A DNA stretch of 64,000 nucleotides, taken from the NCBI GenBank assembly GCA_021613335.1, contig JAJTWR010000419.1, forward strand, positions 759,501 through 823,500, read 5' to 3'. Under the pieces are notes generated by a model. That model did not search any database, was not told where the DNA came from, and saw only the letters and a program-made list of their open reading frames with translations. This document shows, in pieces, positions 51,565 through 63,530 of the stretch; the stretch's first letter is position 1; every line of letters starts with the position of its first letter. The DNA is from Whitmania pigra. Its lineage: Eukaryota > Annelida > Clitellata > Hirudinida > Haemopidae. Position numbers and translations under genes: made by a program.

Positions 51565-54309
51565 ATGACCGAGGCGGCAGCAGGTACAGTGCAGGCAAAT
51601 GCACCTCCACTAGAAGAACTTTCACTGGATACTCCACCACCGTATTCTCCCTTTCCAGCAAATTCTTCCTATGATAACACGCGGCCTACAAGCATGGCCA
51701 ATCTGGAGAAAAATTTTAGTAATGGTTTGAAACTCTACCCAGAAAAAAAACTTGGACATATGGATTTTGTACCAAGAGTTATACAGAAAAGATTGCTGAA
51801 GGAAGACCTTTACGATACGCAGACGTTAGATGTTTGTTAAAAAGTTTGGTTTAACGGACATGTAGATTAAGCCCAATATTTCCTGCAGAGATCTGATGAA
51901 TAGAGTGAATGTTTGGCTGGAAGAACATCCAGGCCTTGAGGTGGTCAGTTGTGAAACTGTTACATGGTTTGCCAATAACTACAAGGAAATTTTCTCTGAT
52001 AATACCATGTGTGCCCGTGAAGGAGATATGTTTTCAAAAATAACCTTCATCAGAGGCATAAGGTGAGGATGCAAGGAGACTTGAGGAAGATATCCAGATA
52101 CTAATTTAAATAAACTGGGAAAATTATTATTGTTTGAGACAAGTTAGGCTTTATTTTATTAATAAAACAAAATTTTTAACTGGTTGTTGAAGCAAATTGC
52201 TTACTAGTGTTTAGTAAAACTTGATTTAAAAATGATGCAGACCTGATGTGGTTTTGTAAATAATTACTTTTAAGGATCGCTTTCCAGAACACTGACAGGA
52301 ATAAGTTAGAACTAGCAATATTTATTGCAAAGCGATGTTTCACAATTAATTTTCTGATGCCCGAAATATTGTAATCATTAAATTTGTTATCTCTAGAACC
52401 AAATGTCTATGTTAAGCCATTATTAACAGGCTCTGGTTTGTAACAGACAAAATTCCTAGTGCTACAAACTGTCATTTTAAAGTTCAGACAATCCAGTGTG
52501 AAACCCATATTGCCCAAATAAAAGAACGGTTTAGTCAGCTTGTTAGGAGGGTTAACGAGACCATCTGCAGTCAAACATGTGAGAGTTCCTGATCAGTTGG
52601 TTACCTTGAACATTAGCTTCATATTTATGTATATTGTCTTAGATTCTTAGCCATAACATGTGATTACATGGAATATTAAAATTCTAGCTAATCATAGACC
52701 AAGTTAACTGTTTTGATCCATTGCCTAGGTCATATACTAAAAATAGAGATGGTGAAGTTTCTGGTAAAAGAAGGATTGGTGTGTTTGGAGGCTACCCATT
52801 GGGAGGAAAGTGTCCTTGAGAAGAAGACCTTTGTTTGGGCATTGAGGGTCTTTTCATGTTTGACCTCTGATCCTAATCAGGAGACTATTGGTTGGTTTAT
52901 TTAATTTGTCATCTATAAAATTCAAAATAACACCATTAACTATGTGACAGAATGTTATAATTAATTCGTTTGTAGTGCCAGTGATAAGGATATGGATTGA
53001 ATTTTTTATTGCACTGTCTAATTGAAGTATTTTAAATATTTTATTTAAACTCTTTATCCACTGGTAAGGCTATCAAGATTTTTTGCCTGATTGTCTCAAG
53101 AGGAGTCGAGAGAATCGTGGCTACGAAGTGTTTGGAGACATTATGGACAAAGCCTCGAGATGGCTTGCACAGCAGCAACTTATAAGACTTTGTAATTTTC
53201 AGACTGTAGCCATCAAGCTAAAGGAAGGTTCATCGTTTATCAATTTGTAATTTTGAGATGCATGGCACTGGTTGCTATTTGCTTTGAATTCATATAAATG
53301 TTAACTTTTTTTCAATATGAAATTTTGTCTGAACACAGACCCTCAATTTGAAGAAAGGTGCAAATTCACAGAGCACAGTGTGTGGCAAACCCAATACCTC
53401 AAAGTTGTTAGAGTATTTTTTCTAATTCCCAAACTGAAGTTGTCTCCCATTCCTCCTAGGATATCCTATAAAACTTTTGTCCCAGTTAAAATTTTGGCTG
53501 GTGAAGGAAAATCCAAGCTCCCCACTTATGAAACAGTGAAATCTCTTGTGGAAAGGCTGAATGAATGGCTCAAAATTACTGGTTCTTTGATCCTTCTTCA
53601 TTTCTAAATGTCGTCCGACACTGTTAATCAGCGAGGCGATTGATTAGCAGTGCACTAATGTAACATTTAAGTAAGCTTTTGCATCTCAATATTTAAGGGG
53701 CCACTATGGCTGGGATTGAGACTGTTCCAATGACTCTGAGCACAGACATGAAACTCCAAATACTTGGACCAGAGGCAACCTTTGATCTGCTCCCTCCTAC
53801 AGAGGACATATTCAGACAACTCTTTTTCATCAGGTTTTGCTTTTTTTTTTAATTTTAGACATTTTTATTTTTCTGTAATATAACTACATAAAGGAGATCA
53901 GATTAAGTAAATAAATAAATATTACAGTATATTGCAAATAAATGTAAAGTATATTAGATTATTAATGAATGAATGAAGTGGTTATTTTAACTTTTCTAAA
54001 TTATTATTATTAAGGTTGTTGTTTTTCCTGTTGTTCAAAGATAGTAGACATGATTTAATTGTTTCCTTGACTAGACTAATGTAGTTATTCATTAATCGAT
54101 CTATGATTTCAATAGGATTTATTAATTCTAACCATTTCTTTAGGCTTTATCTGGATGGAAATTATCAAGAGTCTACAAATGCAGTTGCACTGGTCTCTCC
54201 TCCTGCAGTTCCATTTTGTGGAGGGACAAACAGTGCTACCCATCTCACTTCAATTCAGTCTCCTGGGAGATTCATGGCCCCCTCAAACTCCTTCCATAGA
54301 CTACTTTAA
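51565..54309 (+). CDS. Unrecognised protein with four internal repeat modules and a PPPY motif
   Basis: Eight exons fit in phase and give 479 residues: 51565-51824, 51889-52062, 52430-52578, 52729-52890, 53078-53227, 53339-53581, 53698-53833, 54144-54309. I do not recognise the family. The N-terminal 60 residues are Pro/Ser-rich with PPPY at 24-27, a possible WW-domain ligand. Then one pattern recurs about four times, starting near residues 90, 180, 270 and 365: a helix with RVN-x-WL, then L-x5-8-ETV, a charged stretch, and finally a hydrophobic strand ending in F(I/V)R-x-x-R(L/V)(W/F). Examples are RVNVWLEEHPGLEVVSCETV, KASRWLAQQQLIRLCNFQTV and RLNEWLKITGATMAGIETV, with ends FIRGIRLWF, FVWALRVF, LKVVRVFF and FFIRLYL. 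The introns inside FIRGI(R)LW and FI(R)LY both split the same Arg codon after its second base, which supports module duplication. No signal peptide or membrane segment is seen. The first exon donor (AC|GTTAGA) was chosen by phase. Confidence 0.7.
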
Positions 54310-55725
54310 ATTTAACACCATTATGTTTCTTACATGTCTTTATATATCAATTATTTCTGTAACTTTTGTATTATTGTTGTCGAAATGTCAACGTGTCATA
54401 AAGTTTTGAATAATGTATTTAAAATTGGAAGAATTGGAGTTGTTACCACTTCCTGGTTTGATTTTCTTCGGAGTTGTATTTAAACTCAATGTTATCATTA
54501 TGTTATTTCTATTATGATTTGGTCTCACACCTCAATCCATATGGAGACCCTGTCTTCTAAGAACTGATTGATGAAATTTTTGCTTTTTAATTAACTAGTT
54601 AAATTATAATCATGATATTTTTGGGATAGATTGTTTATATTTATTTTTAGTTAATTCTATTCCTTAAATAGTGACTGGATGTTAAAAATGTATAAAATTA
54701 GATTTGTAGACATCCTTACATGAATGATAAGTTGGGCTCATTGTGAAATAATATTTGTAGTCAAAATATGAATGATTGTCGCAATATATTCATTTACAAT
54801 TTCTCTTTTGCTGAGTACAATGTCCCTTCATTTCCTTGAGCACCTTTTGTCCGAATGCTTTTTAATGTTTAATGCATTTGTTTTGTTTATATATCGACTT
54901 TCATGTCAAGGGCTACAATTAAAAAAAAATGAACATTTAGTAGACAAACTTGTCTAGTAAAATTAAATGATTTAATTGCATTAAATATCACATGTCAAAA
55001 ATATTATATTGTTATTATTTGGTGGTAAGAGAATCTTTACTTAGCAAAGAAGCCTGAGTTCTAAAATTACACAGCATGAGTAAATGTTAAAATAAAAATG
55101 TCTAGCCCTACAGACAAATCGAAAAACTCCAGTGCCGAAAAAATGTGATGTGCTTCCTATATATATATATATATATATATTGCTTGTCTCTAAGTTTCAT
55201 TTTTGTGGGCTATAAGCTAACTTTGGCCCCTTGCTAACTTTGCTTTTTTTTCTGGTTAATATTTAGGAAACACATTTGTTTGTTTGTTTATTTGATTATA
55301 GTCCTTTGCATAACAGAGATGATTCGGACTTTAGGAAACACATTTTTTCATGTCGTTTTAAATGAAGCTCATTTACCATTTGTAAACTGTACTTAGACGG
55401 TGACTATTTTCATTTAATCTGAAGTATATTTTTGAGAATTCATGTAGGATGAAGGGGAGAAACAACAACTGTTTGTTTTATTAAATAGCCCATTAGTGGT
55501 ACAAATTAAGCTCATTTCGAGGCCACTCCTACAGATGTGTTGATGATGATGATGATGATTTGTGGAGACAGTATTTGTAGCAATTACGATTGTTATGGAA
55601 TCAATGACAACGGAGCTCTCTTGCTCCCTCTCTCTTCTTAACTTGTCTGGAAGAAGCCTATAAAAGCAGCAGTGAACAAAACCACAACGATTGCTCTGAC
55701 GACGGTATCTGTAGAACCAAAGCAA
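54310..55725. other. Spacer between the four-module gene and the septin, with a probable septin 5' UTR exon
   Basis: AT-rich 3' flank with a (TA)n run at about 55160-55180. At the right end a GTAAGT donor at 55726 follows AACCAAAGCAA and pairs with the acceptor GGCAG at 55811-55815. This makes a 90-nt intron and a non-coding first exon ending at 55725. The start of that exon cannot be seen from sequence alone. Confidence 0.45.
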
Positions 55726-55818
55726 GTAAGTTGAGTTATTGCGATAAGTGACATGTCATTAATCAACAGTGCATATATTCATTTCGAATTCATATCTTTT
55801 TTACGTAATCGGCAGGAA

Positions 55819-56482
55819 ATGCTCCCAGACAGGGAAGACTGTGTCGGATTCGCCAATCTTCCGAATCAAGTGCACAGGAAATCGGTGAAGAAAGGATTTG
55901 AGTTCACATTGATGGTGGTAGGTCAGTCTCTTTTTTTTTGTTCATAATATTTTGTCATTTCTATTTTCATTTTATAACGATTTTTTTTACGAATGTTTCT
56001 GCTAGTTCTTCAGGCAGTTTGCGGAGTTCTTCATAATAATTGGCAAAACTGTGCTATTATTCTGAATGCAATTATTCTGGAGCTGTTAAGCTACTATCAC
56101 CGAGGAAGCTGAACCATCTCTAACTGTATCACTTTACCTCAACGTGTTTCTTTCTGTTTTAATATGTTTCCCTTTGCCTCGTTTCCTCTCTGATGAGTCA
56201 TAGATGGGAGAAAGTACTATCCATACAAAGATGATTTTTTTTTTAGCAATTTTACCTTACTAAAAGTCATTCATCTTGGCAAGTTAGGCACCACCTAATG
56301 TGTCATTATTAGAAGTATAATTGCATGATTGTTATTTCTTTTCGTTATCGTTAATTTGTGTATTTTTAATATTCGTATTCGTAGCAAGGATAATAATAAC
56401 AGTAATATAATAAAAAAAAAAAAAAAAAAAAAAAAATAATAATAATAATAATAATAATATATAATAATAATAATAATAATAA

Positions 56483-56536
<54 letters not shown>

Positions 56537-56660
56537 TAATAACAATAATAACAATAATAACAATAATAATAATAATACAATAATAACAATAATAACAATA
56601 ATAACAAGAATAACAATAATAACAATAATAACAATAATAACAATAATAAACAATAATAAC

Positions 56661-56709
<49 letters not shown>

Positions 56710-56745
56710 TAATAATACTAATAATAATAATAATACTAATAATAC

Positions 56746-56776
<31 letters not shown>

Positions 56777-56811
56777 AATACTAATAATACTACTACTACT
56801 ACTACTACTAC

Positions 56812-56898
<87 letters not shown>

Positions 56899-56917
56899 CA
56901 ATAATAACAATAATAAT

Positions 56918-57001
<84 letters not shown>

Positions 57002-60000
57002 GTGTTTAGGAGAGTCAGGCCTTGGAAAATCGACTTTGATCAACAGCCTCTTCCTCACCGATCTCTACGCAACCCGTGTCATTCCCGATGCAATTGGTTA
57101 CCAGTTATTTTCGGCGTAATTTTCAGTAACTTAATCGTTATCTCATTAAACATTATTAAAATTATACCAACGTAATAACCATAGAAATGAAAAGTTATTT
57201 CCGTTGTTTTTAAGTTGGATCATTTATTTCACTATTAATTATATTATAGCAACTATAAAATATTATAATATTACCACAACAATTCAATCATAATGTTAAC
57301 AGAACTATTAATTATATTATTGAGACTATAAAATACCATAATATTACCACAACAATTCAATCATAATGTTAACAGAACGGTTATCGTGAAGCTCTCTTCA
57401 CCCCGCCATTTTAATTGAACAAGATGACTAATACGCAGGCGAAGATCCAACATACAAAGCCTCTTTCTATAAATAATGATGCACATGTTTTGAATTATTT
57501 ATTGTTTCTATAAATAATGATGCACATGTTTTGAATGAGTTTAAACAATTTCCATTTACTTAACTTAAATGTTCAAATTCATTTTACGGCAATTACGCTT
57601 GCGAGTTTTAAATGTACTCTTTGAATGTGCAAACGCGATTTTCAATCTTTTTCAACAACTTCCTCAATTCTCTAAAATTAATGATAATATAATTACCAAA
57701 ATTAATAGCAATTATTTTATGAGCATTTTAATAATATTAAAATAATTAATCATTATCACTATTATTATTATTATCATCATCGTCATCGTCATAGTCAGCG
57801 TCATCACCGTCATCATCATCATCGTGTATCATCAATCATTAAATGTCACTAAAGTCATTTGAAGTTTTCGAAGTTAATCTTACCAAGACTAAAATGAAAG
57901 TTAAAGTTAAAATAATTGTCGATGAGATACAAAGACATTACTACCTGGCGAATCCTGGATTCGTGAGATCTGTTAATTATAAAGAATAATGAAACATAAA
58001 TAAATAATTGCCATATACTTAGAATTATTAACTTAATGACTCACTTTATAATTTACTGACATCAATTTTAAATAACATATATTAGTATTAAACATAGTTT
58101 TGAAATGCTTATCTCAAATTTATCATTAATAAAATCATTTAGTACATACACTTAGGTATTGTAACAATTGTAACCTATAGGTATTCTAGCAATTGTATCC
58201 CATAGGTATTGTAACAATTCACAGGAAAGTCAGAAAGGACGATGAGCATTGAAGCTTCAGCAGTAGAGATTGAAGAGAGAGGAGTTAAACTGAGACTAAC
58301 TGTCATCGATACTCCCGGCTATTCCGATCCCATAAATGCATCGAATTGGTAGTGATACATTTATTGACACAATTGTTATTATAGGAGGAATCCAATTATT
58401 TTTTTGACTAGAATGTCATTTATGAAAAAAAGGCTATATTTCATGGACAATTAGGAATGATATTTATGAACTTTGTCAAACCTTCAAATGCATGTATAAA
58501 TTGAAAGTGACGCAAAATTTATATTTTCTATACTTTTGTCTTATTTAGCACACCAATGTTAAAGACTTCAATAGAACTAGTAGGTCAACTCTACAAAACC
58601 TGCTTTATTCGTATTTAATCTATTTTATGTGTCATCATTGATAATTTATTATTTTTATATTTAATAATTTATATTTATTACATTTATTTATTTTTCATCA
58701 CTATTTATTAGTGAGTTTGTTGTGTGAATTAATGTGAATATGGTTGAGATATCAAAATCAGCTGCAGAGCTCATAACGTCGTTTCTTTCATAAAAAGCTT
58801 CGGAACAATCGTCAAGTACATTGATACTCAGTACGAGAATTACCTGAAAGACGAGAATGGATTAAACAGGAGACACATCATAGACACGAGAGTGCATTGC
58901 TGTTTCTATTTCATCAATCCTCTTGGACATGGGTATAGTTTGAAGTTTTAATAGCGTCGTATTTAAGAATCAATTAAAAACGAATAAACATTAATGTTAA
59001 TCCTCAAATAAATTTACAATTTTCAAAACTTTTGATATACAATTACTAAATATTTAAATAAAAGACAATTAATTAGGCTTTACATCAACTATTGTCTATT
59101 AGTAAAATAAAAATACACGAACTTTTTACAAATAAAATATTTGAAACCACCCCCAAAAGCAACGAATAAATACAACGCCGAGTTTTAACCTAAATCTTAA
59201 GCACAGCCTCAATTCGCATCTTCCGTAAAATTCTTTTTTAAACAAAGTATTAAGGCAAATTAAGTAAATGATAAATTTGATTTAAATTAAAAATTGGTCG
59301 AAGGAGCTGCGTTTACAGTCATAGTGTGCATTGTCGCAATCGCTCTTTGGGAAGTAGCGCTATACAAATGGCTGACAAGAAATGCTTCCGATGTTAGGCA
59401 CATGCGCTATATAAATAATAAATTTGCATTAATACTTAAAATTTCATAATTTCAGATTAAAGCCACTCGACATTCAGTTTATGAAGACTTTGCATCACAA
59501 AGTCAACATCGTCCCTGTCATTGCAAAAGCTGACACTCTAACAAAGAGTGAAATTTCTAGACTGAAGCAAAAAGTTACACAAAGATTACTAATTACCTGA
59601 TAATAATAATTCATTACTCTTCATTGTAGTTATAGCTTGAAAATGTCTTAAGAAAATATTTACAAATATTATAACAAAATATTGTTAATGACAAACAATT
59701 AAGTACAACTACAATAAGACCAAATTTGCTCATGCCAATGCGAATAGAAATGTAAAAATTGAGTCGAATTTACTTATAATTATTAAAATGTAATTAAAAT
59801 ATACTTTTTGTATCCAAGATCATGGATGAAATAGAACTCCACGGTATAACTATTTATCTTCTTCCAACTTGTGAAGATGATGAAGATGAAGATTACAGAG
59901 AACAATGCAGACAGTTAAAGGTCATTCATATTTCATATATTATAATGTTAATAGTGAAACACCTTTTCAGTGGGCCTTTATATATCTATGTATTAATTGA

Positions 60001-61139
60001 GAAAAGCTTCCAAGCTTAATAGTCACGTAAAATAATAGTATTAAATATATTTAACTAGTTTATATTTATTTATATTAACATTTCACATCAGTACGATGTA
60101 TAATGCATTTAAAATGGTTAAAAAGCAAATCAGCCACTTCGCTAATCAAACGATTTCTTAATTTTTACACCATTCTTTACCAGGATGCTGTGCCTTTCGC
60201 TGTGGTTGGGTCGAATTCAATAATGGAAATTAGATCGAAGAAAGTGCGGGGACGGCAGTATCCTTGGGGAGTTGTAGAAGTGGAAAATCCCGATCACTGT
60301 GACTTTGTGAAATTGAGGACCATGCTGATGTAACATATTTATGATATTACATTTAAAATTAATTCACAAAAATTAAATTATAATGTAAATGACTGGTAAA
60401 AAATGAAAGTATAAAAAAATCAACATTGAAATATAGATGTAGTTTAGTGAGTGGATAAAATAATATTGAATAAAGTGTATAATATATATCCCTAAGATCT
60501 CACATGCAAGACTTGCAGGAAATGACGCAAGAGGTGCACTACGAAAATTTCAGATCTGAAAGGATTGCAAAAGACTGCGGTCATCCAAGGACAAGGTTGA
60601 TCTATATTGTTATGTAATATATGATCTATATTCTTATATAATTGCTCTCCTTGATTATCATCCTCGTGATCCATCAAAGATACAAAATATAATGTTCTAA
60701 AGCATTTGTTAGAAAACTATTGCCAGGGTTATAACATTATGTTGTACAAAAATAATAATTTAAGTACAAGTGTAATAACTCACACATGCTTAATAATACT
60801 GAAGTTTTACCTTAAAGTCGCAAAAGGATAAAGTGATATTTGTGTATGTTATTTTTAAATAATAATTCGTTTCAAAACAGGAATCCCAGAATTTCCATTG
60901 AAATAAAAGAGGAAAAATTAACAGAAAAGGAAAGAATGCTAATGGAGAAAGAAGCAGAGGTAATTTATAAGATTAAATAATAACTACTAAAATTGCGGAA
61001 CGTATTGAACAATTGTCATACGATTTTGCAGCTAAATAAAATGCAAGATATGATAACTAAGATGCAAGCCGAAATGAAAATACATGGGTCGATGACTTCT
61101 CTCAACGACAGCATTCGTGTCAAGAATCAGGTTGGTTAA
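55819..61139 (+). CDS. Septin, SEPT2 subgroup
   Basis: Ten coding exons fit in phase: 55819-55921, 57010-57096, 58225-58348, 58798-58932, 59456-59573, 59819-59920, 60184-60329, 60497-60595, 60881-60959 and 61032-61139, for 366 residues (human SEPT2 is 361). Septins are GTP-binding proteins that assemble into hetero-oligomeric filaments at the cleavage furrow and cortex. The start [21 protein letters not shown] is SEPT2-like and includes the basic phosphoinositide-binding region. G1 is GESGLGKST, split by an intron after the first base of its first Gly codon. G3 is DTPGYSDP (Ser where most have Gly), and G4 is AKADTL. The septin-unique element spans about [13 protein letters not shown] to [11 protein letters not shown] short coiled coil follows ([26 protein letters not shown]). 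The last exon reads through a donor-like CAG|GTTGGT to a stop at 61137-61139, so one more exon is possible. The second intron border carries a huge AAT repeat. Confidence 0.93.
56410..57000. repeat. AAT/AAC compound microsatellite, about 590 bp
   Basis: An A run leads into (AAT)n with blocks of (AATAAC)n, (AATACT)n and (ACT)n. It fills the end of a septin intron and stops 9 nt before the P-loop exon. Long poly-Leu/poly-Ile frames on the minus strand are artefacts of the repeat. Confidence 0.97.
57231..57376. repeat. 73-bp tandem duplication in a septin intron
   Basis: Two adjacent copies of a 73-bp unit (ACTATTAATTATATTAT ... AATGTTAACAGA) differ at a few positions. Confidence 0.9.
57464..57536. 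repeat. 41-bp tandem duplication in a septin intron
   Basis: TTTCTATAAATAATGATG followed by CACATGTTTTGAAT occurs twice at a 41-bp spacing, in the same intron as the 73-bp duplication. Confidence 0.9.
58153..58224. repeat. 25-bp unit repeated three times, last copy ends at a splice acceptor
   Basis: TAGGTATTSTARCAATTGTA-like units start at 58153, 58178 and 58203. The third copy runs TAGGTATTGTAACAATTCACAG and provides the acceptor for the septin exon at 58225. Confidence 0.8.
59357..59423. repeat. Small repeat with GCGCTATA ends
   Basis: GCGCTATACAAAT at 59357 and GCGCTATATAAATAATAAAT at 59404 bracket about 45 bp in a septin intron. The second end is the inverse of the ATTTATATAGCGC end seen at 62650-62662. 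Confidence 0.4.
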
Positions 61140-61949
61140 ACTCTCTCGTTACACAATATTTGCTGTATATATTATAATTTGCTTTACACTGTAAAAACAA
61201 CAATAGCTGCTTTATTATTATTATAGCATTATTAATCATAGCATATCAATTCATAAAAATAACTGAGTCCGAAGCCAATCTAAATGTCTTAATAAATGGC
61301 AGCAATCATTTTATTAAATCTTCAGGCAAATGATTGTGTTTCCTTGGATATTTCAATTCTCTAACAGAGTTTTTCCTGCTCTGCTTCACGATCAGGTCCA
61401 GTTATATCGACTTGACTACTCTCTTTAATGTCGTGATGGGATTTGTTTAATTTCGACTGAAATATTTAGTTACTTTTTTTTTGGCAGGTTACGTTTATTT
61501 TTAAACCAGGTGCTAAACATATGCCCAGCATGGTATAAATCTATTTCAAGTCATTATGCAGTATCTTGATCAAGAAAAATTGTTACATAGTTTTGAAACA
61601 AGGAGATAAAGCCAGTGATTGAAATAATTATTTTTTCTCATCGAAGCTGTGAACATGGGACAGCTCAAATATGAGCCACTTGATGATTTCTTCACTCAAA
61701 TTATAACAACGATTTTTTAATGATTGTTTGTTAGAATACTTCTTTTATTTAAAATGCATGAAGTTATTTTAAACAAGTTTTAACTAATTTCTCAAATGCG
61801 AATGTTATTAAATCAGTCCTAGAATTATTCTATGATAAATTGAAATTCTCATTTGATGGAACAAATTGAAAATTCCATCATAAAAAAAAACAATGCCTTA
61901 AACATTTATTAATTTCCCCGTTGTACGTTTTGCAAGACCATCTCTTGCT
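61140..61949. other. Convergent spacer between septin and tyrosine kinase
   Basis: Both genes end into this 810-bp AT-rich spacer. No gene or RNA was recognised. Confidence 0.5.
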
Positions 61950-63200
61950 TTAACAAGTATTGTCACCGTCCAGAGATGAGGGTGTGAGGTAACCGAAATC
62001 CGGATAAGAGGACGGATGCATGGAATGAATTGAATTGGTATCCTTATTTTCATCAAGTTCGATTGCATCAGTCTCTAATAATGGATCCTCAAGACAAATT
62101 TTGAGTTTCTGGAATGTGGGTCGTATCGAGGAATCCTTAGTCCAACAACGGAGCATTATTTCGTATCTGAAAAAATCGTTTTTGATATTTGAGAGTTTAA
62201 AATATATTAAAAAAAGAAAGTTATTCTCTAGATCATATTTTCACCTGTAAGATTACTGTTTTAAAATGACTGATTGAATATATTGTACGTTATTACTAGC
62301 TTGTATTAACTACTGAACTACTGAGTGTTACAGTTTCTGAACGAATTAAACTCATTTAAACATAACTTCATTGCGTAAAGAATGCTTGAGATTAAATAAT
62401 AAACCATGTATCCTCAAAAATAATATGGTTATTGTATTTTGTTATTAATTATTATTAATTTTATGTTATTGCTCCAAAGGCACAGTATGGCTTATTTTCG
62501 GGAAAACACGTGGTAATTAAGAGCGCTCGAGGTTGTCTCTGAAAATGTAATTATTTTTAATTGCTTAGATTTTTAATTTTAAACACGGAACATTCTCATT
62601 TTAATTTAGCTTGAACTCCGTTTGATAAGCAATATTATAATTGTCATTAATTTATATAGCGCCATGCATAGCTTCTTGTAACCATTTACTTAGCGCTCCT
62701 TCTCAAGGGAGCATTAGACAGTGCAGGCTGGGTTTTGACAAGTTATGACACGTTACGAGTGCTGCCATTATCGCCGTATGCAGGAACGCAACCCATCATT
62801 GGACCAACCTGCAATATTTGACACTAAGCGGATTAAATGCGCAAACTATAATAAATATAAATATAAATGCTGCCGGTGACAAACAAAATATTTTAGATTG
62901 ATTTTGTAATTTAACAATGCCAGAAAAGGTACCATTGCTTTTTTGTCGATTATATATATATATACTTAAGTCTATATATAGACTTTAGTTAGTCTGCATA
63001 ATTGAAACATTCAAAGGACTTTAATGAAATAATAAAAAATATGGCTCACGAAGATTGACTCACAAAGCATCTGTTGCAAAATGAGGTTTAGGGAGTCTCT
63101 TTTCTGATCGAAGAAAAGTTTTGATCTTTTGGTAACCCATGTTGAAGTAAGGAAAGTCTCCCTTTGTGTAAACCTCCCACATTAAAATACCAAATGACCA
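61950..63200 (-). CDS. Protein tyrosine kinase, C-terminal part (partial gene)
   Basis: Two minus-strand exons join in phase: 63064-63200, then 61950-62166 ending at the stop. They encode the end of a kinase domain, WSFGILMWEVYTKGDFPYFN ... LYEIMLRCWTKDSSIRPTF, followed by a 45-residue tail. The WSFGILMWE and CW-x6-RPTF patterns are subdomains IX and XI of tyrosine kinases rather than Ser/Thr kinases. The tail has YPDFGYLTP, where the tyrosines could be phosphorylated docking sites. The catalytic loop and any receptor part lie beyond the window end or in unseen exons. LYEIML-CW resembles MET- and AXL-type receptors, but the fragment is too short to place. Confidence 0.8.
62640..62900. repeat. 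Dispersed repeat with ATTTATATAGCGCC end in a kinase intron
   Basis: The stretch starts with ATTAATTTATATAGCGCCAT (62646-62665), the same end as the repeat at 21941. It is GC-richer than its surroundings and lies in the intron between the two tyrosine kinase exons. Its right border is uncertain. Confidence 0.4.
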
Positions 63201-63375
63201 CTGTATTTGACGAATTTCAAAATTATTGAAAGATTTAGTAAAAATATAACAGCTGCTATTAACAATGAAGGTAATAAGAACTATTTAAAAAATGATTTTA
63301 TATGATTATATGATCCCATATTTATACATAAATATATATATATACATATTAATATAATATATATCAATATTATTA

Positions 63376-63530
<155 letters not shown>

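Noticed and set aside
56332..57058. 192- and 230-codon poly-Leu/poly-Ile frames
   Set aside because: Artefacts of the AAT microsatellite in the septin intron.
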